NCBI RefSeq assembly: GCF_016741775.1
Contig: NZ_JAERRK010000006.1
Span: forward strand, 248,001 to 312,000
Direction: 5' to 3'
DNA: 64,000 bases
DNA from: Streptomyces actinomycinicus
Lineage (GTDB): Bacteria; Actinomycetota; Actinomycetes; Streptomycetales; Streptomycetaceae
The translations under genes were made by a program, and so were the position numbers. Below the pieces are notes generated by a model. The model was not told where the DNA came from. It was given only the letters and a program-made list of their open reading frames with translations, and made no database searches. This document shows positions 28,858-37,067 of this stretch, in pieces (within the stretch, counting starts at the first letter, position 1; each line of letters starts with the position of its first letter).

Positions 28858-29235
28858 CTACTCCTCGATCAGCTCCACACGGATGGGATCACCGGCTCGT
28901 ACGGTCGCCAGGAGGTCGGCGTTCCCGTCCAAGCTGCCGAGGACATTGCAGGGACTCGCGAGGCGGCACTCGTCGCCTCGCGAGATCGGTGTGGGCCCGA
29001 ACGGCAGGGCGAGCGCGTCGCCGTCGGTCCAGAAGGCCACCGTGCCCGGTTCCACCACCTGTCGGGCGTCCGTTTCACGTGAAACCGAGACGCCTGTGTC
29101 GAAATACACCTCCTCACCCCATGTGCGCGCGGTGGAAGTCAGCGGCAGTGCCTTGACGAGAGCCTGGGTGGTCGGTGTGCGTGCGTCGAGGGTCGCGGTG
29201 ATGTTGCCCGCGGGCCAGGAAATGCGTATCTGCAT
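28858..29235 (-). CDS. Cyclophilin-like fold protein (TM1367/PF04126 type)
   Basis: 125-residue protein resembling the small cyclophilin-like family: IRISWPAGNITATLDARTP, TWGEEVYFDTGV, VVEPGTVAFWTDGDALALPFGPTP, and the C-terminal DPIRVELIEE. No catalytic activity is established for the family. A perfect parS site (29072-29085) lies inside the coding sequence and is read as the residues VSRET. ATG 29235 is chosen over 29244; no RBS is obvious. Convergent with hisC, 13 bases apart. Confidence 0.75.
   Translation of the reverse strand: MQIRISWPAGNITATLDARTPTTQALVKALPLTSTARTWGEEVYFDTGVSVSRETDARQVVEPGTVAFWTDGDALALPFGPTPISRGDECRLASPCNVLGSLDGNADLLATVRAGDPIRVELIEE
29072..29085. other. parS site 7 (perfect, within a coding sequence)
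   Basis: GTTTCACGTGAAAC inside the cyclophilin-like gene. The palindrome constrains four to five codons there, indicating selection for ParB binding over protein sequence. Confidence 0.95.
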
Positions 29236-29329
29236 GGCGCGCAATTCAACAAGATGTTGAAGTCGCTGCCAAGGTCTTGACGCGAAGGCAGAGGGTGGAC
29301 CCCCCTTCGATTGCAGAAAATCAGTGCGT

Positions 29330-29335
29330 CATAAT
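29330..29335 (+). promoter_or_regulatory. Putative -10 box of the cydA promoter
   Basis: CATAAT at 29330-29335, with TTCGAT at 29306-29311 as a weak -35 at 18-base spacing. It lies just upstream of the Rex operator, so a bound repressor would cover the transcription start. Confidence 0.45.
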
Positions 29336-29345
29336 GGCTTGTGAA

Positions 29346-29361
29346 TGTGAACGCGTTCACA
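29346..29361. promoter_or_regulatory. Rex operator (ROP) upstream of cydA
   Basis: TGTGAACGCGTTCACA, a perfect 16-bp palindrome matching the Streptomyces Rex-binding consensus TTGTGAANNNNTTCACAA. Rex senses NADH/NAD+ and leaves DNA when NADH rises at low oxygen, turning on cytochrome bd. It lies 82 bases before the cydA start, overlapping the likely transcription start. Confidence 0.93.
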
Positions 29362-29443
29362 AGCGTGTCTCGTTTGCCCGGTGTGTCCGTGACAGGCGGG
29401 GCAAACCGCCGCTGTACCTCGGCGTAGTAAGGAGAGTGACGAC

Positions 29444-30952
29444 GTGCACCTGGCTTTGGCGCCGGAGACACTGGCGCGCTGGCAGTTCGGCATCACCACC
29501 GTCTACCACTTCCTGTTCGTCCCGCTCACGATCTCCCTGGCCGCCCTCACGGCCGGGCTGCAGACGGCCTGGGTGCGCACGGAGAAGGAGAAGTACCTCA
29601 GAGCCACCAAGTTCTGGGGCAAGCTCTTCCTGATCAACATCGCGATGGGCGTGGTCACCGGCATCGTCCAGGAGTTCCAGTTCGGCATGAACTGGTCGGA
29701 CTACTCGCGGTTCGTCGGTGACATCTTCGGTGCTCCGCTCGCCTTCGAGGCGCTGATCGCGTTCTTCTTCGAGTCCACCTTCATCGGGCTGTGGATCTTC
29801 GGTTGGGACAAGCTGCCCAAGAAGATCCATCTGGCCTGCATCTGGCTGGTCTCGATCGGCACGATCCTTTCGGCGTACTTCATCCTCGCGGCCAACTCCT
29901 GGATGCAGCACCCCGTCGGCTACAAGATCAACAAGGAGAAGGGCCGGGCCGAGCTGACCGACTTCTGGGCGGTGCTGACCCAGAACACCGCCCTCAGCCA
30001 GGCCTTTCACACCCTGTCCGCGGCTTTCCTGACCGGTGGTGCCTTCATGGTGGGCATCGCCGCCTACCACCTGGCTCGCAAGAAGCACATCCGCGAGATG
30101 AAGACCTCGCTGCGGCTCGGCCTCGTCACCGTGGCCATCGCCGGTCTGCTCACCGCGGTCAGCGGCGACACCCTCGGCAAGGTCATGTTCAAGCAGCAGC
30201 CGATGAAGATGGCCGCCGCCGAGGCGCTGTGGGACGGCCAGAAGCCGGCACCCTTCTCGATCTTCGCCTACGGCGACGTCGAGAAGGGCCACAACACCGT
30301 GGCCATCGAGGTCCCCGGCCTGCTGTCCTTCCTCGCGGACGACAGCTTCTCCTCGTACGTCCCCGGCATCAACGACGTGAACAAGGCCGAACAGGAGAAG
30401 TTCGGCCCCGGCGACTACCGGCCCAACATCCCGGTCGCCTTCTGGGGCTTCCGCTGGATGATCGGCTTCGGCATGACCTCCTTCCTGATCGGCCTTGCCG
30501 GACTGTGGCTGACCCGGAAGAAGTTCATGCTGCCGCAGGCCCTGCGGGTCGGCGACGACGAGGTGCCACACCTGGTGCTGTTCCGGAACGAGGCGCTGAG
30601 CCCGAAGCTCGCCCCCTGGTGCTGGCGGATAGCGACCTGGACCATGGCCTTCCCGCTGATCGCCAACTCCTGGGGCTGGATCTTCACCGAGATGGGCCGC
30701 CAGCCGTGGGTCGTCTACGGCGTCCTGCAGACCAGGGACGCGGTCTCCCCCGGTGTCTCCCAGGGCGAGGTCCTCACCTCGATGATCGTCTTCACCGCGC
30801 TGTACGCCGTCCTCGCCGTGGTCGAGGTGAAGCTGCTCGCGAAGTACATCAAGGCCGGCCCGCCCGAGCTGACCGAGGCCGACCTCAACCCGCCCACGAA
30901 GATCGGCGGCGACACCCGTGACGCCGACAAGCCGATGGCCTTCTCGTACTAG
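29444..30952 (+). CDS. cydA: Cytochrome bd ubiquinol/menaquinol oxidase subunit I
   Basis: 502-residue polytopic subunit carrying haems b558, b595 and d of the high-affinity terminal oxidase. Opens LALAPETLARWQFGITTVYHFLF with His in TVYHFLF (haem ligand); QHPVGY, EVPGLLSFL (quinol-binding side) and the GRQPWVVYGVL segment (about 420-430) are characteristic. Q-loop is of the short form. GTG 29444 follows AAGGAGAG. Rex-controlled, first gene of cydA-cydB-cydCD. Confidence 0.97.
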   Translation: MHLALAPETLARWQFGITTVYHFLFVPLTISLAALTAGLQTAWVRTEKEKYLRATKFWGKLFLINIAMGVVTGIVQEFQFGMNWSDYSRFVGDIFGAPLAFEALIAFFFESTFIGLWIFGWDKLPKKIHLACIWLVSIGTILSAYFILAANSWMQHPVGYKINKEKGRAELTDFWAVLTQNTALSQAFHTLSAAFLTGGAFMVGIAAYHLARKKHIREMKTSLRLGLVTVAIAGLLTAVSGDTLGKVMFKQQPMKMAAAEALWDGQKPAPFSIFAYGDVEKGHNTVAIEVPGLLSFLADDSFSSYVPGINDVNKAEQEKFGPGDYRPNIPVAFWGFRWMIGFGMTSFLIGLAGLWLTRKKFMLPQALRVGDDEVPHLVLFRNEALSPKLAPWCWRIATWTMAFPLIANSWGWIFTEMGRQPWVVYGVLQTRDAVSPGVSQGEVLTSMIVFTALYAVLAVVEVKLLAKYIKAGPPELTEADLNPPTKIGGDTRDADKPMAFSY

Positions 30953-30967
30953 GCCGAGGGGACAGTC

Positions 30968-31987
30968 ATGGAACTTCACGACGTCTGGTTCGTCCTGATC
31001 GCCGTCCTGTGGACCGGCTACTTCTTCCTGGAGGGCTTCGACTTCGGGGTCGGCATCCTCACCAAGCTGCTGGCCCGCAACCGCCCCGAGCGCCGGGTGC
31101 TGATCAACACCATCGGTCCGGTCTGGGACGGCAACGAGGTGTGGCTGCTCACCGCGGGCGGGGCGACTTTCGCCGCCTTCCCGGAGTGGTACGCCACCCT
31201 CTTCTCAGGCTTCTACCTGCCCCTGCTGCTCATCCTGGTCTGCCTGATCGTCCGGGGTGTCGCCTTCGAGTACCGCGTCAAGCGGCCCGAGGAGAACTGG
31301 CAGCGCAACTGGGAGACGGCGATCTTCTGGTGCTCTCTGCTCCCGGCGTTCCTGTGGGGCGTGGCCTTCGGGAACATCGTGCGGGGAGTGAAGATCGACC
31401 AGCACTTCGAGTACGTCGGCAGCGTGTGGGACCTGCTCAACCCCTACGCCTTGCTCGGGGGCCTGGTCACGCTCACCCTGTTCACCTTCCACGGGGCGGT
31501 GTTCACCGCGCTCAAGACGGTGGGGGACATCCGGGTGCGGGCGCGGAAGCTGGCCCGGTGGGTCGGTGTCGTCGCCGCGGTCGTGGCGCTCGCGTTCCTG
31601 CTGTGGACGCAGGCCGACAGCGGTGACGGCAAGAGCCTCGTGGCCCTGGTCGTGTCGGTGGCCGCTCTGGTGGCCGCCCTGGTCGCCAACCAGGCCGGGC
31701 GGGAGGGATGGGCGTTCGCCCTGTCCGGCATCACCATCGTGGCCGCCGTGGCGATGCTCTTCCTGTCGCTGTTCCCGAACGTCATGCCGTCCACCCTCGA
31801 CGGGGACTGGAGCCTGACGGTCACCAACGCCTCGTCGAGCCCGTACACCCTGAAGATCATGACCTGGCTGGCGGGTATCGCGACACCGCTCGTGGTGCTC
31901 TACCAGGGCTGGACCTACTGGGTGTTCCGCAAGCGGATCGGCACGCAGCACATCGCTCCCGACGCTGCGGCCGGCGCCGCGCACTGA
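30968..31987 (+). CDS. cydB: Cytochrome bd oxidase subunit II
   Basis: 339-residue membrane partner of CydA with about eight helices. Typical opening: MELHDVWFVLIAVLWTGYFFLEGFDFGVGIL (first 31 residues, with the GFDFG motif), then WDGNEVWLLTAGG (about 56-68) and RGVAFEYRVK (about 95-104). Starts 15 bases after cydA, with AGGGGAC before the ATG. The stop is followed by a palindromic parS. Confidence 0.97.
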   Translation: MELHDVWFVLIAVLWTGYFFLEGFDFGVGILTKLLARNRPERRVLINTIGPVWDGNEVWLLTAGGATFAAFPEWYATLFSGFYLPLLLILVCLIVRGVAFEYRVKRPEENWQRNWETAIFWCSLLPAFLWGVAFGNIVRGVKIDQHFEYVGSVWDLLNPYALLGGLVTLTLFTFHGAVFTALKTVGDIRVRARKLARWVGVVAAVVALAFLLWTQADSGDGKSLVALVVSVAALVAALVANQAGREGWAFALSGITIVAAVAMLFLSLFPNVMPSTLDGDWSLTVTNASSSPYTLKIMTWLAGIATPLVVLYQGWTYWVFRKRIGTQHIAPDAAAGAAH

Positions 31988-31994
31988 GTCCGCC

Positions 31995-32024
31995 GAGGGT
32001 GTGTTTCACGTGAAACACACCCTC
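31995..32024. terminator. 30-bp perfect palindrome after cydB around parS
   Basis: Bases 31995-32024 are a perfect dyad with parS site 8 at the centre, starting 7 bases after the cydB stop. In RNA it would fold as a hairpin between cydB and cydCD and may partly terminate or stabilise the cydAB message. Confidence 0.55.
32003..32016. other. parS site 8 (perfect)
   Basis: GTTTCACGTGAAAC in the 59-base cydB-cydCD gap, 37 bases from site 9. Confidence 0.96.
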
Positions 32025-32039
32025 TGGGCCGAAGGGCAG

Positions 32040-32053
32040 GTTTCACGTGAAAC
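32040..32053. other. parS site 9 (perfect, overlapping the cydCD start codon)
   Basis: GTTTCACGTGAAAC whose bases 8-10 (GTG, 32047-32049) are the start codon of cydCD; codons 1-2 (GTG AAA) fall within the site. AGGGCAGG upstream is the RBS. Confidence 0.95.
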
Positions 32054-35000
32054 CCATCGATCCCCGTCTTCTGCGATACGCCCGCGCCACGCGGTTCTTC
32101 CTCGTGGCGGTCGTCGGTCTGGGCGCCGTCGGTGCCGGGCTGGTCATCGCCCAGGCGATGCTGGTCGCCGAGATCGTCGTCGGGGTGTTCCAGCACGGGC
32201 GGTCGGCGGGTGAACTGGCCACTCCCCTGGAGCTGTTGGCGGCGGTGGCCGTCGGGCGAGGCGCTGTCGCGTGGCTCACTGAACTCGCTGCGCACCGGGC
32301 GAGCGCTGCAGTGAAGTCGGAACTGCGGGGGCGGCTCCTCGACCGGGCGGCGGCACTCGGGCCCGGGTGGCTGAGCGGACAGCGGACCGGGTCGCTCGTC
32401 ACCCTGGCCACGCGCGGGGTCGACGCCCTGGACGACTATTTCTCGCGCTACCTCCCGCAGTTGGGGCTTGCGGTGGTCGTGCCGGTGGCGGTGCTGGCCC
32501 GGATCGTCACCGAGGACTGGGTGTCGGCGGCGATCATCGCCGGCACCCTGCCGTTGATTCCGCTCTTCATGGCGCTGATCGGCTGGGTGACCGAGTCCCG
32601 GATGGAACGTCAGTGGCAACTGTTGTCCCGGTTGTCCGGGCACTTCCTGGACGTGGTCGCGGGACTGCCCACGCTGAAGGTGTTCGGCCGGGCCAAGGCG
32701 CAGGCCGCGTCGATCCGACGGATCACCGGGGAGTACCGGCAGGCCACTCTGCGGACGCTGCGGATCGCTTTCCTCTCTTCGTTCGCGCTGGAGTTGCTCG
32801 CCACGCTGTCCGTCGCCCTGGTCGCTGTGACGATCGGGATGCGGCTCGTCCACGGCGACATGGATCTGTACGTCGGGCTGGTCATCCTGGTGCTGGCACC
32901 CGAGGCGTATCTGCCGTTGCGGCAGGTGGGAACGCAGTATCACGCGGCGGCGGAGGGGCTTGCCGCGGCGGAGGAGATCTTCGCCGTGCTGGAGGCGCCG
33001 GTGCCGGCGTCCGGTTCCGGCACGGTGCCCGTCGGTGCGCTGGCGTTCGAAAGGGTCGGTGTCCGTTATCCCGGGCGGTCGGAGGATGCGGTCACCGATG
33101 TGTCCTTCACCGTCGAGCCGGGGGAGACCGTGGCGCTGGTCGGGCCGAGCGGGGTGGGCAAGTCGACGCTGCTGAGCGTGCTGCTCGGCTTCGTACGGCC
33201 GACCGAGGGGCGGGTCCGGATCGGGGGAGCCGATCTTGCCGGACTTGACATGGAGGAGTGGCGGTCCCGGATCGCGTGGGTGCCGCAGCGGCCGCACCTG
33301 TACGCCGGGAGCATCGCGGAGAACGTGCGGTTGGCCCGGCCTGAGGCGGATGACGCGGCCGTGCGTCGTGCTCTGCGGGACGCGGGGGCGTGGGAGTTCG
33401 TGGAGTCGCTGCCGGAGGGGGTCGACACCGTGCTCGGGGAGGACGGGGCCGGGCTGTCGGCGGGGCAGCGGCAGCGGCTCGCGTTGGCTCGGGCGTTTCT
33501 TGCGGACCGGCCTGTGCTGGTGCTGGATGAGCCGACGGCTGCGTTGGACGGGGGGACCGAAGGGGACGTCGTTGCGGCGGTGCGGAGGCTTGCGGTGGGG
33601 CGGACCGTGGTGGTTGTGGTGCATCGGCCGGCGTTGTTGGGGGTGGCCGACAGGGTGGTACGGCTGGGAGGTGCGGGGTGTGACGATGCGGGGCGTGACG
33701 GTGCGGTGCTCGAAGACGCCGAGTTGGTGAGGCACCCGGGGGACGGTCACCCGACCAGGGGGCTCCGCCCCCTGGACCCCCGCCCTCGCCCACCCGCCAC
33801 CCGACTCGGTCGGCTGGAAGGCGGGCCTGAAGGGGACCGGTTCGGTGGGCTGGTTGGGGGGCCGGTGGGTGATCGGCTTCGCCTCGGTGGGCTGGATGGC
33901 GGGTCGGAGGGTGATCGGCTTCGGCTCCGTGGGCTGGAAGGCGAATCTGAGGGGGACCGGTTCGGTGGGCTGGTTGGGGGGCCGGTGGGGGGCCGGGGGT
34001 TTGGGGGCTCGGGGCGTGGGGGTGTGCTGCGGCGGATTCGGATGGGGGGTACGGCCTGGTGGGGGCGGCTCGGGGCCGGGTGGGGGCTCGGCAGCCTGGC
34101 GGTCGGGAGTGCTGTCGGACTGATGGCGACCTCCGGCTGGCTGATATCTCGGGCTTCGCAACAGCCGCCGGTGCTGTATCTGATGGTGGCCGTGACCGCC
34201 ACCCGTACCTTCGGGATCGGGCGGGCCGTCTTCCGGTACGCGGAGCGGCTGGTGTCGCACGACGCCGTCCTGCGGATGCTGGCCGACACCCGGGTCGCCG
34301 TGTTCCGGCGCCTGGAGCGTCTCGCCCCCGCCGGGCTGCGCAGCGCCCGGCGCGGTGATCTGCTCACCCGGCTGGTGGCCGACGTGGACGCGTTCCAGGA
34401 CTACTGGCTGCGCTGGCTGCTGCCCGCCGGAGTCGCCCTGGCCGTCTCCGCCGCCTCCGTGGGCTTCACGGCCTGGCTGCTGCCCGAGGCCGGGGCGGTC
34501 CTCGCGGCGGGCCTCCTGGCGGCCGGCGTCGGTGTCCCCCTGCTGACCGCGGTGGCGGCCCGGCGGACGGAGCGGCGCCTCGCCCCCGCCCGCGGCGTGC
34601 TCGCGACCCGCGTGACCGACCTCCTCACCGGCACCGCCGAGCTGACCGTCGCCGGTGCGCTGCCCGCCCGGCGGGAAGCGGCCCGGCGCGCCGACGCCAC
34701 CCTCACCCGGATCGCCGCCCGCGCCGCCACCGTCACCGGGCTCGGTGACGGGCTGACCGCATTGGTCTCCGGGCTGACCGTCACGGCGACCGCGCTCCTG
34801 GGTGCGCGAGCGGTGGCGGCGGGGCGCCTCGACGGGGTGGCGATGGCCGTGATCGTCCTCACTCCCCTGGCCGCCTTCGAGGCCGTCCTCGGGCTGCCGC
34901 TCGCCGTGCGGTACCGGCAGCGGGTGCGGCGCAGCGCGGAGCGCGTGTACGAGGTGCTGGACTCCCCCGACCCCGTGCGCGAACCCGAGCGTCCCCGGCA

Positions 35001-35763
35001 GGCGCCCGCGTCGCCGTTCCCGTTGGCCGTCAAGGGGCTGGCCGCGCGGTACGGGGGGCAGCGGCGAGAGGCGCTCGCCGGGCTGGACCTGACGCTGGAA
35101 CAGGGGCGCCGGGTCGCGGTGGTCGGGGCCTCCGGTTCCGGCAAGACGACCCTCGCCCAGGTGCTGTTGCGCTTCCTCGACCCGGAGGCGGGCTCGTACA
35201 CGCTCGCCGGTGTGGACGCGTACGAGCTGGCCGGTGACGACGTACGGCGGCTCGTCGGACTCTGTGCCCAGGACGCGCACCTCTTCGACAGCTCGGTCCG
35301 CGAGAACCTGCTGCTGGCCAGGAAGGACGCCACCGAAGCGGAGCTGCGCGGGGCGCTGGCCCGGGCCCGGCTGCTGGGCTGGGTGGACTCGCTGCCCGAC
35401 GGCCTGGACACGCTGGTCGGTGAGCACGGGGCGCGGCTGTCCGGCGGGCAGCGGCAGCGGCTGGCGCTGGCCCGCGCACTGCTGGCCGACTTCCCCGTCC
35501 TGGTGCTCGACGAGCCCGCCGAACATCTGGACCTCCCGACGGCCGACGCGCTGACCGCCGATCTGCTGGCCGCCACGGAGGGCCGTACGACCCTGCTGAT
35601 CACCCACCGGCTGGCGGGGCTCGACGCGGTCGACGAGGTGCTCGTGCTCGAGGCGGGCCGGGTGGTCCAGCGTGGGCCGTACGAGCAGTTGGTCGCCGCG
35701 GACGGGCCCCTGCGGGAGATGGCCCGGCGGGAGGCGCAGGCGGAGTCCCTGGCGGGCACATGA
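32047..35763 (+). CDS. cydCD: Fused CydDC ABC transporter for cytochrome bd assembly
   Basis: 1238-residue fusion of CydD and CydC, the heterodimeric ABC exporter of thiols/haem-linked cargo needed for bd oxidase maturation. First half: TM domain about 15-320, Walker A GPSGVGKST near 368, signature LSAGQRQR near 470, Walker B VLVLDEPTAALDGG near 490. Linker about 560-670 is repeat-built (GLVGGPVGDR, GLEGESEGDR). Second half: TM domain about 678-985, Walker A GASGSGKTT near 1026, signature LSGGQRQR near 1130. The start codon lies inside parS site 9. Last gene of the cyd group. Confidence 0.93.
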   Translation: MKPIDPRLLRYARATRFFLVAVVGLGAVGAGLVIAQAMLVAEIVVGVFQHGRSAGELATPLELLAAVAVGRGAVAWLTELAAHRASAAVKSELRGRLLDRAAALGPGWLSGQRTGSLVTLATRGVDALDDYFSRYLPQLGLAVVVPVAVLARIVTEDWVSAAIIAGTLPLIPLFMALIGWVTESRMERQWQLLSRLSGHFLDVVAGLPTLKVFGRAKAQAASIRRITGEYRQATLRTLRIAFLSSFALELLATLSVALVAVTIGMRLVHGDMDLYVGLVILVLAPEAYLPLRQVGTQYHAAAEGLAAAEEIFAVLEAPVPASGSGTVPVGALAFERVGVRYPGRSEDAVTDVSFTVEPGETVALVGPSGVGKSTLLSVLLGFVRPTEGRVRIGGADLAGLDMEEWRSRIAWVPQRPHLYAGSIAENVRLARPEADDAAVRRALRDAGAWEFVESLPEGVDTVLGEDGAGLSAGQRQRLALARAFLADRPVLVLDEPTAALDGGTEGDVVAAVRRLAVGRTVVVVVHRPALLGVADRVVRLGGAGCDDAGRDGAVLEDAELVRHPGDGHPTRGLRPLDPRPRPPATRLGRLEGGPEGDRFGGLVGGPVGDRLRLGGLDGGSEGDRLRLRGLEGESEGDRFGGLVGGPVGGRGFGGSGRGGVLRRIRMGGTAWWGRLGAGWGLGSLAVGSAVGLMATSGWLISRASQQPPVLYLMVAVTATRTFGIGRAVFRYAERLVSHDAVLRMLADTRVAVFRRLERLAPAGLRSARRGDLLTRLVADVDAFQDYWLRWLLPAGVALAVSAASVGFTAWLLPEAGAVLAAGLLAAGVGVPLLTAVAARRTERRLAPARGVLATRVTDLLTGTAELTVAGALPARREAARRADATLTRIAARAATVTGLGDGLTALVSGLTVTATALLGARAVAAGRLDGVAMAVIVLTPLAAFEAVLGLPLAVRYRQRVRRSAERVYEVLDSPDPVREPERPRQAPASPFPLAVKGLAARYGGQRREALAGLDLTLEQGRRVAVVGASGSGKTTLAQVLLRFLDPEAGSYTLAGVDAYELAGDDVRRLVGLCAQDAHLFDSSVRENLLLARKDATEAELRGALARARLLGWVDSLPDGLDTLVGEHGARLSGGQRQRLALARALLADFPVLVLDEPAEHLDLPTADALTADLLAATEGRTTLLITHRLAGLDAVDEVLVLEAGRVVQRGPYEQLVAADGPLREMARREAQAESLAGT
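33755..33775. repeat. Hairpin repeat of intergenic type inside cydCD
   Basis: CCAGGGGG (33755-33762) and CCCCCTGG (33768-33775) form an 8-bp stem followed by GACCCCCG. This resembles the short GGGGGCTCCGCCCCC repeats common between Streptomyces genes; here it is in frame in the CydD-CydC linker. Confidence 0.65.
33812..33990. repeat. 120-bp direct repeat in the CydCD linker
   Basis: The block GGGACCGGTTCGGTGGGCTG and onward recurs exactly 120 bases apart (33834-33870 and 33954-33990), with smaller GTGGGCTGGA/GGCGGGT sub-repeats between. It encodes a Gly/Asp/Glu-rich linker and keeps the frame open. Confidence 0.8.
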
Positions 35764-36030
35764 GCCGAGGCGAGGGTGCGGTGACGGGCGGGCAGGAGCC
35801 GGGGCGAGGGGCGAGGGTGCGGTGACGGGCGGGTAGGACCTGAGAAGTGCTCAGCCGGCCCTCCCTTGATCCGCCGGCCTTGATTGAGCCGCAGGCCCTC
35901 CCCTGATCCGCCGGCCTTGCTGAATCCGCCGGCCCTGCCGTGAGCCGCCGACCCTGGCTTGATTCGCCGGCCTTGCTTGATTCACCGGCCTTGCTTGAGC
36001 CGTCGGCCCTGCCTTGAGCCGCCGGACAGG
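35764..36030. repeat. Degenerate short tandem array between cydCD and the HAD gene
   Basis: Two parts: GAGGGTGCGGTGACGGGCGG repeated at about 35773 and 35814, then roughly ten copies of a 15-20 base unit like TTGAGCCGCCGGCCTTG from about 35855 to 36028. No coding potential with good codon bias is evident; the region holds nothing else I can identify. Confidence 0.7.
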
Positions 36031-36032
36031 GG

Positions 36033-36905
36033 CTAGCGGGCGCGGTTCGCGAGTAGTTGTTCGATCACCACGGCTACGCCGTCGTCGTTGTTGGCGACCG
36101 TGCGGCCCGACGCGGCGGCGATGACGTCCGGGTGTGCGTTGCCCATCGCGTACGACTGACCGGCCCAGGTCAACATCTCGACGTCGTTGGGCATGTCCCC
36201 GAAGGCCACGACCTCCTCGTGCGAGATGCCGCGCTCGGCGCAGCAGAGGGCGAGGGTGCTGGCCTTGGAGACGCCGGGGCCGCTGAGTTCCAGCAGGGCG
36301 CTGGGGCTGGAGCGGGTGACGTTGGCGTGGTCGCCGACGGCGAGACGGGCCAGGGTCAGGAACGCGTCCGGGTCGAGGGAGGGGTGGTAGGCGAGGATCT
36401 TGAGAACGGGCTGATCGGCGTCCGGGCCGTCGGGCGCGAGCAGTTCCTCGGCGGGCAGCAGGTTGTCCGGTATCTCCATGTGCAGCTTGGGGTAGTCCGG
36501 CTCCTGGTGGAAGCCGTACGTCTGCTCGACCGCGAACACCGTGCCGGGTGCCGCCTCGCGCAGCAGCTGTGCGGCGGCCAGCGCGTTCTCCCGGGCCAGT
36601 TCGCGCACCTTCACGAACCGGTGCTGGCCGGGGCCGCCGTGCAGGTCGACCACGGCGGCACCGTTGCCGCAGATGGCCAGGCCGTGGCCGTGCACGTGGT
36701 CGCTGACCACGTCCATCCAGCGGGCCGGCCGGCCGGTGACGAAGAAGACCTCGATGCCGGCCTCCTCGGCGGCGGCCAGTGCGGCGACCGTGCGGGGGGA
36801 GACCGACTTGTCGTCGCGCAGCAGAGTGCCGTCGAGGTCGGTGGCGATCAGCCGCGCGGGCAGGGCGGCGGCAGGGGTCCCGGGCTGTCTGGTCGCTGAG
36901 GTCAC
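36033..36905 (-). CDS. Cof-type HAD phosphatase (IIB)
   Basis: 290-residue sugar- or cofactor-phosphatase. Motif I is [12 protein letters not shown] (about 21-32), motif II VTGRPARW (about 56-63), motif III lysine in the GPGVSKASTL stretch (about 210) and motif [14 protein letters not shown] (about 232-243). The IIB cap lies between motifs II and III. Substrate unknown; a paralogue with the same motif set lies at 47313-48113. ATG 36905 gives a 16-residue pre-domain stretch. Confidence 0.88.
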   Translation of the reverse strand: MTSATRQPGTPAAALPARLIATDLDGTLLRDDKSVSPRTVAALAAAEEAGIEVFFVTGRPARWMDVVSDHVHGHGLAICGNGAAVVDLHGGPGQHRFVKVRELARENALAAAQLLREAAPGTVFAVEQTYGFHQEPDYPKLHMEIPDNLLPAEELLAPDGPDADQPVLKILAYHPSLDPDAFLTLARLAVGDHANVTRSSPSALLELSGPGVSKASTLALCCAERGISHEEVVAFGDMPNDVEMLTWAGQSYAMGNAHPDVIAAASGRTVANNDDGVAVVIEQLLANRAR

Positions 36906-36939
36906 CCGGTCATTCTCGCCCAGGGCCCCGCACGGCCGT

Positions 36940-37031
36940 GCAGGGCCCCGCGGGGGTGAGACGCAGGGCCTCGCGCGGGTGAGGCGCAGGGCCCCGCGGG
37001 GGTGAGACGCAGGGCCTCGCGCGGGTGAGAC
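36940..37031. repeat. 23-bp tandem repeat, four copies in two alternating variants
   Basis: Units start at 36940, 36963, 36986 and 37009. Variant A contains GGCCCCGCGGGGGTGAG, variant B GGCCTCGCGCGGGTGAG, in order A-B-A-B, so the array is a 46-bp higher-order duplication. It lies just upstream of the HAD gene start and downstream of the next gene. Confidence 0.85.
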
Positions 37032-37067
37032 ACGGCTGACGTCTCGTGCCGCTGTGGCGGGCGCCGG

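Noticed and set aside
31915..35607. A 1230-residue open frame antisense to cydCD
   Set aside because: It is a high-GC shadow: it reads as Arg/Pro/Gly/Gln-rich low-complexity text with no domain, while the opposite strand encodes an intact ABC transporter.
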